A stretch of 55,307 nt of DNA from an uncultured Oscillospiraceae bacterium (GCA_934589225.1 CAKTNS010000013.1:1-55307); one strand, 5' to 3'; positions 7,209-16,350 are shown, counted from the stretch's first letter. The notes: generated by a model not told the origin, from the sequence alone. A program made the numbers and translations.

Positions 7209-7328
7209 ATGGAAAGCCTGTATGGCAAGCTGGCAGTTGCGGAAGCAGAGATCTCCTCCGGTGCAGCCGGGGAGGATTTTATGACGGTTGCCAAGCAGAT
7301 GCGGGAGCGTATCCATGGAACAGTATGA
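7209..7328 (+). CDS. Half-length Phd/YefM-like antitoxin (39 aa)
   Basis: MESLYGKLAVAEAEISSGAA... resembles the C-terminal toxin-binding half of Phd/YefM antitoxins, which normally have about 85 residues. The N-terminal DNA-binding half is missing and an in-frame TGA lies just upstream (7200-7202). A GAGGTGA ribosome binding site sits 6 bases ahead of the ATG, so the short form can be translated. It overlaps the toxin start by 14 bases, the usual coupling. Whether it still neutralises the toxin, or represses the operon, cannot be told. Confidence 0.6.
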   Translation: MESLYGKLAVAEAEISSGAAGEDFMTVAKQMRERIHGTV

Positions 7329-7617
7329 TGTTCGCATTTTCCCCACTGCGCAGCAGGACCTTATGGATGTGATCGATTACCTCAATACTCTTTCCAAAGA
7401 AGCGGCCCTGAATGATTATGACAGACTTGTCAGTGAAATTGCCAGCCTGTCCACAATGCCGGAACGCTGCCCCCGCCCCAGAGACCTGGCGTTGGCCGCC
7501 AAGGGCTACCGCTATCTCGCAGTAGAAGATTACCTGGTTTTTTATGTGATCGTCGGTCCCGTTGTTCAGATTCGGAGAATCCTATACGCCAAAAGAGACT
7601 ATAAACAGCTGCTATAA
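7315..7617 (+). CDS. RelE/ParE family toxin
   Basis: 100 residues from MEQYDVRIFPTAQQDLMDV. It has the RelE/ParE fold order: N-terminal strand and two helices (AQQDLMDVIDYLNTLSKEAAL), then the strands GYRYLAVEDYLVFYVIV and the C-terminal VQIRRILYAKRDYKQLL. The VxxxRILYxxRDY ending is characteristic of this family. It would be an mRNA interferase (RelE) or gyrase poison (ParE); sequence alone does not decide. The start at 7315 overlaps the antitoxin gene. Confidence 0.85.
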   Translation: MEQYDVRIFPTAQQDLMDVIDYLNTLSKEAALNDYDRLVSEIASLSTMPERCPRPRDLALAAKGYRYLAVEDYLVFYVIVGPVVQIRRILYAKRDYKQLL

Positions 7618-7796
7618 TTTTGGAGTGGGCGAAAAAGCCCACTCCGTTTTTATATGATTTTATGGGGCGAACAAAAAGCCACCTCGTTGCTTCGGACAAT
7701 AGGCTTCCAAATGCCTATCGAACTGCTTCAAAGTGGCTTCATTGGCAATATAACACACAACAAGCAAAACGTCAACATGTACGGAACATGTACGGT

Positions 7797-8330
7797 GAAA
7801 AATTCTCGGATGTATTTCGGAAGAGCGTGGGACTGCACTTCTCTCGGAACAATCGAGATTCGGAGTATATAGAACTGGCGAAAGACCCAGAGAAAAACCG
7901 GGGACGGTTGCGGAAAATGGTGGAGGATGCGGCAAAGGAAGCAATTGCTCTTGAGAACAGCGGTGAGATTGGTGCGTATTATGAAAAAAGAAGCATTGCC
8001 CCTGCCAGGTGCCGGGGTACGATTCCCCGTACAGCTTCAGCAGTCAAGTGCTCCTAATGACATTGTACACAGGTTCTCCGAAAAAGTCAACATAAAAATT
8101 TCGGAAAGCACCCAGAGCCAACAGTTCAAGCGGTGGTTTGGTGACTGGCAGAATGACCCGGCGAGTGCAAGCAAGGTTGTGAACGAGGACGGGACACCGA
8201 AGGTGGTGTGGGACAAATGCGGAATTTACGGTGTTTGACCTACGCAAGAATGGCAAGAACCCCAGTGTGTGCGGGAGAGGAATCGGATTGCCAAAGGTTG
8301 CATTAAACGTACAAGTAGTGAAATCAGGTT
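7797..8330 (+). pseudogene. Scrambled phage polyvalent-protein remnant (ART/MuF-associated)
   Basis: Three plus-strand frames each carry a piece of one protein type. Frame one has LHFSRNNRDSEYIELAKDPE (about 7830-7890). Frame two has QQFKRWFGDWQNDPASASKV then VNEDGTPKVV (about 8118-8211). Frame three continues TNAEFTVFDLRKNGKNP after 8212. WFGDWQNDPxxASKVVNEDGTPKV is the lead-in to ADP-ribosyltransferase-like domains of phage MuF/polyvalent proteins, and a second example lies at 48.7 kb on the other strand. A loss of about five bases near 8211 removes the expected YHG and shifts the frame. No function is left. Confidence 0.6.
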
Positions 8331-8525
8331 TTATGTCCATGAGGTTCTCCCAATAAAAGAAGGAGCAACGCCGTTCAACCGGGCGGCGCTTGCAACAAGC
8401 GTTGACTCCGGCGGCGATACTCCTTCTATGAACAATATACTTTCCGAGTTGCTTTATGTCAAGGGACATTTGAATCCAGCACAGTAGGATGGTCATCAAG
8501 CCTTCTTCCGCGGCTCCCGGATTTA
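8331..8525. other. Intergenic tail of the phage remnant
   Basis: No supported gene. A small proline-free frame (KEGATPFNRAALATSVDSGG) continues the remnant for a few dozen codons before the regulator gene that ends at 8526 on the minus strand. Confidence 0.3.
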
Positions 8526-9212
8526 TTACATTTTTTCAGAAACGGAGCTGCCGACGGTCAACTCAAAATGATTTCTATTGGTTTTTAGAAGCCCCTCTTT
8601 TTGCAGCCTGGAAATCTCCGTAGACATTGCCGCGCGGTCAATGCAAAGGTAGTCTGCCAACTGCTGCCGGTCAAAGGGAATATCAAAGGAGAGGGACGAA
8701 TGCCTGGTGGACTCTGCCGACAGGTAAGACAGCAGCTTATCCCTGGTGGTTCGCTTGCCGACATGGGTGATTTTATCGTTAAACATCAGGATTTTATTGG
8801 CCAGCACGCTGACCAGGTTGCGGATCAGCTTCTGGTGGTGTTCGCAGGCCGTCGGGCAGGAGACCAGCAGCCTCTGGACGTTTAAGAAGATGATCTCACA
8901 ATCCTCGTCTGCTACCACGCTGATATTCAGAATGGCTCCGGGGCTGGCCGCATAGGGTTCCCCAAAGAAGTCACCGGCGTGGCATTTGGACAGAATATTC
9001 CGATGCCCCCAAAGGTCTTCCTGAATGATGAGAACACCGCCTGACACCACCAGCCCCATGACCTCGGTGGCATCTCCCGCTCTGAAAATATAAGAATCCC
9101 GTTCTTTGAAAACAGTTGCTGCGTTTACACAGTGCAGGATGGACAGGATTTCTTGGTCCGTAAGGCCTTTGAAAAACGGACTGTTTCTGAGAATGGGCAA
9201 ATATTTTTTCAA
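8526..9212 (-). CDS. HcpR-like Crp/Fnr family regulator
   Basis: About 228 residues: effector domain (residues about 10-125, IFRAGDATEVMGLVVSGGVL, CHAGDFFGEPYAAS) and a C-terminal winged helix (PFDRQQLADYLCIDRAAMST, about 178-197). It is divergent from the ferredoxin-hcp operon, the standard position of HcpR, which responds to NO/nitrite stress. Start choice: GGAGG at 9224-9220 touches ATG 9218 but lies 7 bases from TTG 9212, so I favour TTG (giving LKKYLPILRNSPFF). ATG 9218 and ATG 9242 are alternatives. Confidence 0.8.
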   Translation of the reverse strand: MKKYLPILRNSPFFKGLTDQEILSILHCVNAATVFKERDSYIFRAGDATEVMGLVVSGGVLIIQEDLWGHRNILSKCHAGDFFGEPYAASPGAILNISVVADEDCEIIFLNVQRLLVSCPTACEHHQKLIRNLVSVLANKILMFNDKITHVGKRTTRDKLLSYLSAESTRHSSLSFDIPFDRQQLADYLCIDRAAMSTEISRLQKEGLLKTNRNHFELTVGSSVSEKM

Positions 9213-9241
9213 AATCATCCCTCCATGTTGGAAATCAAACA

Positions 9242-9252
9242 TACAAGTTGTA
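9242..9252. promoter_or_regulatory. TACAAGTTGTA palindrome upstream of the HcpR-like gene
   Basis: Perfect 11-bp dyad lying between a minus-strand promoter (TTGTTT, 17 bp, TATTAT) and the regulator start. Candidate self-binding site; no second copy is obvious near the ferredoxin-hcp start. Confidence 0.35.
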
Positions 9253-9342
9253 CTTATAATACTATAATTCTAACAGAAAAACAAGGGAAACTCTGAATAA
9301 ATCGTCTGCGGCTGGATAGCGGATCTTTTGCCCCCAGTCTGC

Positions 9343-9390
9343 GGTTTGAAAAATGGGAAATACATACAGTATTCCTCCATTTTCCAAACC
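9343..9390. repeat. 48-nt imperfect stem-loop in the hcpR/ferredoxin intergenic region
   Basis: GGTTTG-AAAATGG...AATAC / GTATT...CCATTTT-CCAAACC gives a stem of about 20 bp with two small bulges and a 5-nt loop. It sits in the 230-bp gap between the divergent genes, upstream of the ferredoxin gene. Either a leader structure or a miniature mobile-element remnant. Confidence 0.5.
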
Positions 9391-9476
9391 TTGCCTGAGA
9401 ACAAAATCTCTCGCTACCAGCTCTTGCCGATTTAATCAGAGCTTCCCAAGAACTGCTACTGACGGAGGTCAAAAAA

Positions 9477-10190
9477 ATGATAAGAAAAATAATTCGGATC
9501 GACCAGGAACGCTGCAACGGATGCGGTGCCTGTGCCAAGGCCTGCCACGAAGGGGCCATTGAGATTATCAACGGAAAAGCTGCATTGGTGAGAGAACACT
9601 TCTGCGACGGGCTGGGGGACTGTCTCCCGGAATGCCCAACAGGAGCCATTTCCTTTGAAGAACGGGAAGCACCCGCGTACGATGAGAACGCCGTAAAAGA
9701 AGCCCAGGCATTTATCAAAAACCAGGCAGCATCCAAACACATGGGCTGTCCCGGCGCGAAAAGTATGCAGATCCAGCGTCCGGCAGCACCCGAGACCGGC
9801 ATCCCCGCTCCCAACCCAGGGCAGATGTCCGCACTCCGGAACTGGCCGGTACAAATCAAACTGGCACCAGTCAGCGCACCCTATTTTAACGGCGCAAAGC
9901 TTTTGATTGCCGCCGATTGCACCGCCTATGCTTACGCAAGCTTTCATCAGGATTTTATCCGGAACAAGCTGACCCTCATCGGCTGCCCCAAATTGGACCA
10001 GGTGGATTACAGCGAAAAGCTGACCGCAATCATTCAAGGCAATGACATTCAAAGCGTAACCATTGTAAGAATGGAAGTTCCCTGCTGCGGCGGTCTGGAG
10101 ATGGCAGCCAAGAAAGCGCTTCAAAGCAGCGGAAAATTCATCCCCTGGCAGGTCGTCATCATCAGTATTGACGGTAAAATCATGGAGTAA
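9477..10190 (+). CDS. Fe-S (ferredoxin) protein associated with Hcp
   Basis: 237 residues. An N-terminal pair of 4Fe-4S motifs (CNGCGACAKACHEGA and the looser CDGLGDCLPECPTG, residues about 13-58) is followed by a linker and a C-terminal domain with LLIAADCTAYAYASFHQDFI and EVPCCGGLEMAAKKAL. This layout is that of ferredoxin-type proteins placed directly before hcp in Clostridia, probably the electron donor for Hcp. GGAGG lies 9 bases before the ATG; 15 bp separate it from hcp. Confidence 0.85.
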   Translation: MIRKIIRIDQERCNGCGACAKACHEGAIEIINGKAALVREHFCDGLGDCLPECPTGAISFEEREAPAYDENAVKEAQAFIKNQAASKHMGCPGAKSMQIQRPAAPETGIPAPNPGQMSALRNWPVQIKLAPVSAPYFNGAKLLIAADCTAYAYASFHQDFIRNKLTLIGCPKLDQVDYSEKLTAIIQGNDIQSVTIVRMEVPCCGGLEMAAKKALQSSGKFIPWQVVIISIDGKIME

Positions 10191-10205
10191 AAGGAGAATA
10201 TAATT

Positions 10206-11807
10206 ATGGAGCAGAAGATGTTTTGTTTTCAGTGCGAGCAGGCACTTGGATGTACGGGATGCACAGGAAGTGCCGGTGTCTGTGGAAAAAAGGCAGACAC
10301 TGCAAAATTGCAGGATGAACTGACCGGTGCGTTGATCGGTCTGGCAAGAGCAGTCGATGGTGCGCAAACCCTTTCCAAAAGGACCGGACAGGTCATCATT
10401 GAAGGGCTGTTTACGACAGTTACAAACGTGAGCTTTGACAATGGGGCCATTGAAAAGATGATAGAAAAAGTCAGAGCTGAGAAAGAACAGCTGGTTCCCG
10501 ATTGCAGCAAATGCCAGTCCCCCTGCGGTAAGACAGACGAATACGATATGCGTCAGCTGTGGAATGCGGATGAAGATATCCGTTCCTTGAAGTCGCTTAT
10601 TCTGTTCGGGATTCGTGGAATGGCAGCCTATGCCTATCACGCAAGTGTTCTGAATTATGAAGATGCCGAAGTGGACCGGTTTTTCTGCGAAGCACTATTT
10701 AAAATCGGTTATGAAGAAAGTGTCGAAGGGCTGCTTCCTACCGTGCTGAAAGTCGGGGAAATCAATTTGAAGTGCATGGCACTTCTGGACAAGGCCAATA
10801 CACAGACCTATGGGACACCGGAACCGACCGCTGTGACCCTTGCCGTAGAAAAAGGGCCGTTTATTGTAGTGACCGGTCATGATCTGAAGGACCTTCAGCT
10901 GTTACTGGAACAAACCCAGGGAAAAGGGGTCAACGTCTACACCCACGGTGAAATGCTCCCGGCCCATGCCTACCCCCTCTTAAAAAAGTTCTCTCACCTG
11001 AAAGGACATTTCGGAACCGCATGGCAGAATCAGCAAAAGGAATTTGATCATCTTCCCGCCCCGATCCTCTACACCACAAACTGCCTGATGCCGCCCAAAA
11101 ACAGCTATGCAGACAGAGTATTTACAACAGAAGTAGTTGCTTTCCCGGGTGCTGTTCATATTGACGAGCAGAAGGATTTCACGCCGGTTATCGAAAAAGC
11201 GCTGGAACTGGGCGGTTACAAAGAAGACCGGCAATTCTCCGGTATCAATGGCGGCACGACAGTGACAACCGGTTTTGGTCATGCAGCCATCCTATCCCAT
11301 GCGGGTACAGTCGTAGAAGCCGTAAAATCCGGTGCCATCCGCCATTTCTTCCTGGTTGCCGGTTGTGACGGTGCGAAGCCGGGCCGAAACTATTACACAG
11401 AATTCGTGAAACAGACCCCTTCTGACAGCATCGTCCTCACCCTGGCCTGTGGAAAATTCCGTTTCAACGATCTTGATCTGGGAGAAATCGGCGGTCTGCC
11501 CCGGCTGATGGATATGGGCCAGTGTAATGATGCCTACGGCGCAATTCAGGTTGCCGTGGCACTTGCGGAGGCTTTTGGATGTTCTGTAAATGAACTTCCG
11601 CTCTCCTTCGTTCTGTCCTGGTATGAGCAGAAAGCGGTCTGTATCCTGCTGACCCTTCTGCATCTCGGTATTAAAAACATCCGCCTTGGTCCTTCTCTCC
11701 CGGCGTTTTTGTCCCCCAATATTCTGAACTTCCTGGTGGAAAACTATGGCATTGCGCCTATTACTACACCGGAAGAAGACATGAACGCCCTCCTGAACCA
11801 GAAATAA
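10206..11807 (+). CDS. hcp: Hydroxylamine reductase / hybrid-cluster protein
   Basis: 533 residues, the usual size for class I Hcp. N-terminal Cys cluster CFQCEQALGCTGCTGSAGVC (residues about 5-24) holds the 4Fe cluster. Hybrid-cluster ligands are spread later: His in GHDLKDL, Glu in HGEMLPAH, and Cys in TTNCLMPPKNSYADR, VAGCDGAKPGRNYY and LTLACGKFRFN. Hcp reduces nitric oxide or hydroxylamine and relieves nitrosative stress. It forms an operon with the preceding ferredoxin and probably obeys the HcpR-like regulator. Confidence 0.95.
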   Translation: MEQKMFCFQCEQALGCTGCTGSAGVCGKKADTAKLQDELTGALIGLARAVDGAQTLSKRTGQVIIEGLFTTVTNVSFDNGAIEKMIEKVRAEKEQLVPDCSKCQSPCGKTDEYDMRQLWNADEDIRSLKSLILFGIRGMAAYAYHASVLNYEDAEVDRFFCEALFKIGYEESVEGLLPTVLKVGEINLKCMALLDKANTQTYGTPEPTAVTLAVEKGPFIVVTGHDLKDLQLLLEQTQGKGVNVYTHGEMLPAHAYPLLKKFSHLKGHFGTAWQNQQKEFDHLPAPILYTTNCLMPPKNSYADRVFTTEVVAFPGAVHIDEQKDFTPVIEKALELGGYKEDRQFSGINGGTTVTTGFGHAAILSHAGTVVEAVKSGAIRHFFLVAGCDGAKPGRNYYTEFVKQTPSDSIVLTLACGKFRFNDLDLGEIGGLPRLMDMGQCNDAYGAIQVAVALAEAFGCSVNELPLSFVLSWYEQKAVCILLTLLHLGIKNIRLGPSLPAFLSPNILNFLVENYGIAPITTPEEDMNALLNQK

Positions 11808-11851
11808 AGCGAGGATTCCGCTTCCTCTCCATGTCCCCTATACAAAGACAC

Positions 11852-11883
11852 AGCCCGGCAAGTATCAAAACCTTGCCGGGCTT
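11852..11883 (+). terminator. Terminator after hcp
   Basis: AGCCCGGCAAG / CTTGCCGGGCT, an 11-bp perfect stem with a 9-nt loop, followed by TTATCCTTTATT. Confidence 0.75.
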
Positions 11884-11962
11884 ATCCTTTATTCGTTAAT
11901 CACCGCATTACAGTAAATTCTCGCAGTCCGATTTCCGTACACGGACACCGTGTCTCCATCTC

Positions 11963-14728
11963 TTATGAAATGATTTGCGCTTTACTTCCTCCGCTCTTTT
12001 CCTTGGTAACGACGATTTGTTTGTCTATGCGGTTTTTCAAATCAGCAACATGGGAAATGATGCCGACAAGGCGATTTCCGTCTGCCAAGCTCGAAAGAGC
12101 CCTCATTGCTTGATCCAAGGATTCCTCATCGAGAGAGCCAAAGCCTTCGTCAACAAACATTGTATCGAGCCGAACACCGCCAGCGGATGCTTGGATCTCA
12201 TCAGAAAGGCCCAGTGCAAGAGAAAGTGATGCCTTGAAGGATTCTCCGCCGGAAAGCGTCTTGACGCTTCTTTCCGTACCATTGTAATGGTCAATAACGT
12301 CCAAGTCGAGGCCGCTCTGGCTGCGGTTATTCTCGGCTTCTTTTCGGCGTTTTAGCTCGTACTGGCCTCCGGACATCACCATAAAGCGGGTATTGGCACG
12401 TGCGATGATCCGGTCAAAATACGTCATCTGGATATAGGTTTCCAGCATCACTTTTTCTTTGCCAGAGATATTGCCGTTTGCTGTATTTGACAGTGCCTTG
12501 AGCCATGTATAGCGCTTTTCAAGCGCATCCAGATCTCCGACCTTTTCCCGAATATGATCAAGCACCTGTGAATTAGACTCTATGCGCATATGAAGCACTT
12601 TGACAGCAGCGTCATCCGCGGTTTTCTTTTCTGTTATATCGTTTTTCTTCTTTGTTTCCCCTTCCTTATCAAGATCACAGTCAGAAGAGATTTGCTTGGT
12701 AAGTTCCTTGATTGAAGAAGTATAGCCTGCTATTTTTTTATCCGATTCAGACAGAGCATTCTGCGCCTTATCAAATGCCTTTTTCATTTCGCCGATGTGT
12801 CTTTCCAAAATCTTTGATTCCTTTTTTGCTTCTTCTATGCTGCCAAAACGAAGCAATTCCTTATCTTTATCCCGCTGCTTCTTCTTTTCGCTCAACGACG
12901 CTTTATCCGCTTCCAGGGAAGTATTTCGGCTCATAATATCCTTTTCTCTTTCTTTCAGCGCCTTCTCCGTCTTTGGCAATGATTCTGCAAGTTCAGAACG
13001 CCGGGATACCTTCTTTTTCTCTTCGGACAGCGCCCTGTCAAGCGCAGCGATTTCTTCAGAAACGACTTTCTGCTCCTCCGGAAGCTTGTGTTCCGCATCC
13101 TCGAATGGGACGCTCTGCCATAATTCTTTGGCCCGCTTTTCCGTTTCGTCTTTTTGGGCATCGAGTAAGCCTTTCGCCTTCTTGCATTCTCCGCTTAGGC
13201 CTTCAGCCGTTTTTCGTGCCTGATCTGCATTCTCTTTTGCTCTTTTCAGCTGTGCTTCTGTGGGCGCCTTGGCCGATTTATGCGCGATGCAAGGGTGTTC
13301 CAAGGAACCGCACACAGGGCAGGGCTTCCCGTTTTCCAATGTTTCAGCGATGATTCCAGCCTGTTCATCCAAAAACGCGCGGTTTTTTGCTTCATAATCG
13401 GCAGTTGCTTTTTCGGATGCCTCCGAGGCTTTTTTGTAATCGCTTTGGAGGGCATCCAAAGTGTCCGCAAACCCGTGAAGCCCTTCGAATAATTTGGAAA
13501 GATTTTTAAGCTTTTCTTGTTTTTCCTGCGCCTTCTCTTTTTGACGGGAAAGCTTTTCCTTTCCTTCCCCTGCGTCCTCAAGGGATTCGAACTCTTTTTT
13601 AAGGGTTTTAAACGCTGCTTCATCAGTGGCATACTGATCTTGGTCTTTTTTCAGCTGCCTCACTTTTTTGGAAATCGCATCCTCGTCATTTTTAATTTGC
13701 TTTTCTATGGTGTCCAGCGCTTCATAACGAGGAAATTCTGCCTCGATCCTGGCCTTTTCTTCAGCAAGCCGTTCTCTTTCCGATACGTTCCCCTTTTCAA
13801 TATCAAAAGCAGCCTTCAGCGCAAGATTGGTCTCCTTTTCGCGGGTTAAACTGTTCTGTGCTTGGTCTAATGCTTTTTGAGTTTTCTCTTTTGCTTCAAT
13901 CTTACCCAAATTTGCATTGACGATTTCGAGGGCCTTTTCCGCATCCGAGATCGATTTTTGAATAGCCGTTTTTCTGTCTTTGTCTTGTGTCAGAAGACGG
14001 TCAAGCAGGTCCATAACATCCTTTGCAGGAAGGAGCCCCTTCTTCGCTTTTTCAGCCTCAATACACAGGACATCATTTTCGTCGCAAGAAATCCCATCAA
14101 TATACTGTTTTATACTGCTTCGCGCGGCGGTGCACTGGTCATTCAGCGCGCCGGATTCCCGCTTCAGTTTTTCCTGCAAATCCTGATACAGCTGCGTTTT
14201 GAAAATCTGGCGAAAAATCTTCTTGCGCTCCTCCGTAGGCGCAAAAAGGAGCTTCAAAAAGTCCCCCTGTGCGATCATGGCGATTTGCAGAAATTGGCTG
14301 CGATTGATCCCCATGATGTCCCGTATTGCATTGTCCACATCCCGCTGCTTTGTAACAACACGCCCATCCGGATATAGTAACTGCACTTCCGCTTTTTGCG
14401 TCGTAAATCCTTCGCCGCGGGATTTGGGACGTTCATACTCTGGATTTCGCTTTACGGTATACGTTTTCCCCCCGTAGGTGAAGACAAGCTCAACCTCTGT
14501 CGGGGTCGCTGCCTCGGCATATTTGGAACGGAACATCGATGCCTCCCGGTTATCTCCGCTGGCCTCTCCATACAATGCATAAGTGATCGCGTCAAAAATA
14601 GTTGTTTTTCCGGCTCCGGTATCGCCCGTAATCAAATAGAGCCCATTCTCTCCGAGCTTGTCCAAATCCAGAACCGTTTTTCCGGCGTAGGGGCCAAAGG
14701 CTGATACTGTAAGCTTGATAGGCCTCAT
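11963..14728 (-). CDS. sbcC: Exonuclease SbcC (Rad50-like ATPase)
   Basis: 921 residues. Walker A in GDTGAGKTTIFDAITYAL (about 34-51), long coiled coils, a zinc hook CPVCGSLEHPC near the middle, then LKTLSGGESFKASLSLALGL (ABC signature) and MFVDEGFGSLDEESLDQA (Walker B/D loop) near the C-terminus. With SbcD it forms a nuclease that opens hairpins and trims DNA ends. The gene overlaps sbcD by four bases (ATGA). Coding is AT-richer than its neighbours to the right. Confidence 0.95.
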   Translation of the reverse strand: MRPIKLTVSAFGPYAGKTVLDLDKLGENGLYLITGDTGAGKTTIFDAITYALYGEASGDNREASMFRSKYAEAATPTEVELVFTYGGKTYTVKRNPEYERPKSRGEGFTTQKAEVQLLYPDGRVVTKQRDVDNAIRDIMGINRSQFLQIAMIAQGDFLKLLFAPTEERKKIFRQIFKTQLYQDLQEKLKRESGALNDQCTAARSSIKQYIDGISCDENDVLCIEAEKAKKGLLPAKDVMDLLDRLLTQDKDRKTAIQKSISDAEKALEIVNANLGKIEAKEKTQKALDQAQNSLTREKETNLALKAAFDIEKGNVSERERLAEEKARIEAEFPRYEALDTIEKQIKNDEDAISKKVRQLKKDQDQYATDEAAFKTLKKEFESLEDAGEGKEKLSRQKEKAQEKQEKLKNLSKLFEGLHGFADTLDALQSDYKKASEASEKATADYEAKNRAFLDEQAGIIAETLENGKPCPVCGSLEHPCIAHKSAKAPTEAQLKRAKENADQARKTAEGLSGECKKAKGLLDAQKDETEKRAKELWQSVPFEDAEHKLPEEQKVVSEEIAALDRALSEEKKKVSRRSELAESLPKTEKALKEREKDIMSRNTSLEADKASLSEKKKQRDKDKELLRFGSIEEAKKESKILERHIGEMKKAFDKAQNALSESDKKIAGYTSSIKELTKQISSDCDLDKEGETKKKNDITEKKTADDAAVKVLHMRIESNSQVLDHIREKVGDLDALEKRYTWLKALSNTANGNISGKEKVMLETYIQMTYFDRIIARANTRFMVMSGGQYELKRRKEAENNRSQSGLDLDVIDHYNGTERSVKTLSGGESFKASLSLALGLSDEIQASAGGVRLDTMFVDEGFGSLDEESLDQAMRALSSLADGNRLVGIISHVADLKNRIDKQIVVTKEKSGGSKAQIIS

Positions 14729-15861
14729 TGTTCACCCTCCCATGTTCTTTCAATTAACGACTTCATGTACTCGAGCTGCTCCGGATTCATCGGCCCATTA
14801 TTTTGCAGCTCATAAAAATCAGAAAAAAGCTCTACCGGCGACTTTGATTCAACATCGGCTGCACCACTGATCTCCATGCTTGAGCGTGTGCGTCTATTAT
14901 CGTAATCAAGTTTCATCAGCCGATGATACACCGTACGCAGTTTGCCGATCGCATCCGGAATGTCTTCTTCGTCCGTAAGCGTGATGTGCGTATAATCTTC
15001 CGGCCATGTTGTGCCCTCATAGAAAGCTCTGAAGGTCAACTCATCGTAGGTTCCTTTCAGCTCGACAAGATCATGCTGCGGGACAAGGTCAATTGTTTTA
15101 TAGGACACTTTTCCTTTCTCAGCAAGCTCGATCACTGTTACCGACTTGCGGTCTTTTGCTTCCGAAAAGGAATATTTGAGCGGCGTTCCGCAGTAACGAA
15201 TACGCTCCGTGCCACAATTTTGCGGCGAGTGAATATGGCCAAGCGCCACATAATCAAAGGGAGCAAAAACAGAAGCGTCCACATTATCAGAGCCACCAAC
15301 CGAGATTTCCTCCGATTCAGAGCGCAGCGCGCCCGTAACAAACTGATGTGTCACCAAAATATTTCTGTTGACAGGATCGATACGCAGTTTTGAAAGGACA
15401 TGATTCACAGCATCTGTATAAGTAATAATTTCATCGTCACAAAACCTGCGGACATGGGCCGGTTTAATAAACGGCAGCATATAAACATCAACCGTACCGT
15501 ATTTGTCCTGCACGGAAATAGGTGCAATGTTTCCATCATAGACTGGCGACATATGGATGCCGCTGGCATCCATAATACGCGATCCAAATGCAATTCTCTC
15601 AGGGGAATCGTGGTTTCCGCTAATAACGAATACCTCCAGCTTTCGTTTGGCCAGCTGAACGAGAAAGTTGTCAAACAACTGAACCGCTTCCGCCGAGGGG
15701 ACAGATTTGTCGTAGACATCACCGGCAATGATCACACCATCCGGCTTTTCATCATCGATGATATTGATGATTTTTTTGAGTATGTATTCCTGATCTTCAA
15801 GCATCGAATACTCATTTACTCTTTTCCCCAAATGGAGATCTGATAAGTGAATAAACTTCAT
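14725..15861 (-). CDS. sbcD: Exonuclease SbcD (Mre11-like nuclease)
   Basis: 378 residues from MKFIHLSDLHLGKRVNEY. Calcineurin-like phosphoesterase motifs are in order: DLHLG, GDVYDKS, SGNHDSPERI, LVTHQFVTG and LGHIHSPQ. This is the manganese-dependent nuclease partner of SbcC. Start at ATG 15861, because AAAGGAG lies 7 bases upstream; the in-frame ATG at 15894 has no such site. Confidence 0.95.
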   Translation of the reverse strand: MKFIHLSDLHLGKRVNEYSMLEDQEYILKKIINIIDDEKPDGVIIAGDVYDKSVPSAEAVQLFDNFLVQLAKRKLEVFVISGNHDSPERIAFGSRIMDASGIHMSPVYDGNIAPISVQDKYGTVDVYMLPFIKPAHVRRFCDDEIITYTDAVNHVLSKLRIDPVNRNILVTHQFVTGALRSESEEISVGGSDNVDASVFAPFDYVALGHIHSPQNCGTERIRYCGTPLKYSFSEAKDRKSVTVIELAEKGKVSYKTIDLVPQHDLVELKGTYDELTFRAFYEGTTWPEDYTHITLTDEEDIPDAIGKLRTVYHRLMKLDYDNRRTRSSMEISGAADVESKSPVELFSDFYELQNNGPMNPEQLEYMKSLIERTWEGEQ

Positions 15862-15907
15862 AGCAAACTCCTTTACCGTGCCCTTTATGGACATCCGTTA
15901 CTGCCTT

Positions 15908-15985
15908 TCATTTCCCATCATACCACAACTTTATAAGCACGGCAACAAAAACGCCACTGATGAAAACGCCAATTATGACGTTCAT
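15908..15985 (-). CDS. Small single-span membrane peptide (25 aa)
   Basis: MNVIIGVFISGVFVAVLIKL followed by WYDGK: one hydrophobic segment with a short charged C-terminus. GGAGG lies about 10 bases upstream. A hairpin (GGCCGC ... GCGGCC, 16080-16107) lies about 95 bp upstream of the start. Size and layout recall Fst/TxpA-type type I toxins, but no antisense RNA can be shown here. Not in any operon; it lies just upstream of sbcD on the same strand. Confidence 0.45.
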   Translation of the reverse strand: MNVIIGVFISGVFVAVLIKLWYDGK

Positions 15986-16164
15986 AGAAAAACATCCTCC
16001 ATAGCATCCATTCATCTTGGGTGTTATGGAGGATCGTTGATTTATAGCGTGACCTTTTTTTGATTTTGGAGATAAAACAGGCCGCCAACTTTTCGCTCAT
16101 TGCGGCCAGTCAACGGTCTGATTTTCAGTATTCGGTTCTTGTGTTCAGTTCGACAAGCTGGAAT

Positions 16165-16350
16165 TTAGTAACGCAAAAGGAAATATATGACATATACCCA
16201 ACTAAGTAACCCATGAAAAATCGCCCAACCGACAGACTTCCACGTTGTATAGCTAATAACCATAGCTAATGCACTTCCAAAAGTTATTCCTGATTTTACC
16301 GTTTTCTTGACAGTCGTTGATTTATTATCTTCCACGTTTATTTTCTCCAT
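16165..16350 (-). CDS. Small conserved-looking membrane protein (61 aa)
   Basis: After a charged N-terminus (MEKINVEDNKSTTVKKTVKS) come two hydrophobic segments (GITFGSALAMVISY and WAIFHGLLSWVYVIYFLLRY). It resembles short proteins of unknown role seen in many gut bacteria. Function unknown. Confidence 0.55.
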   Translation of the reverse strand: MEKINVEDNKSTTVKKTVKSGITFGSALAMVISYTTWKSVGWAIFHGLLSWVYVIYFLLRY

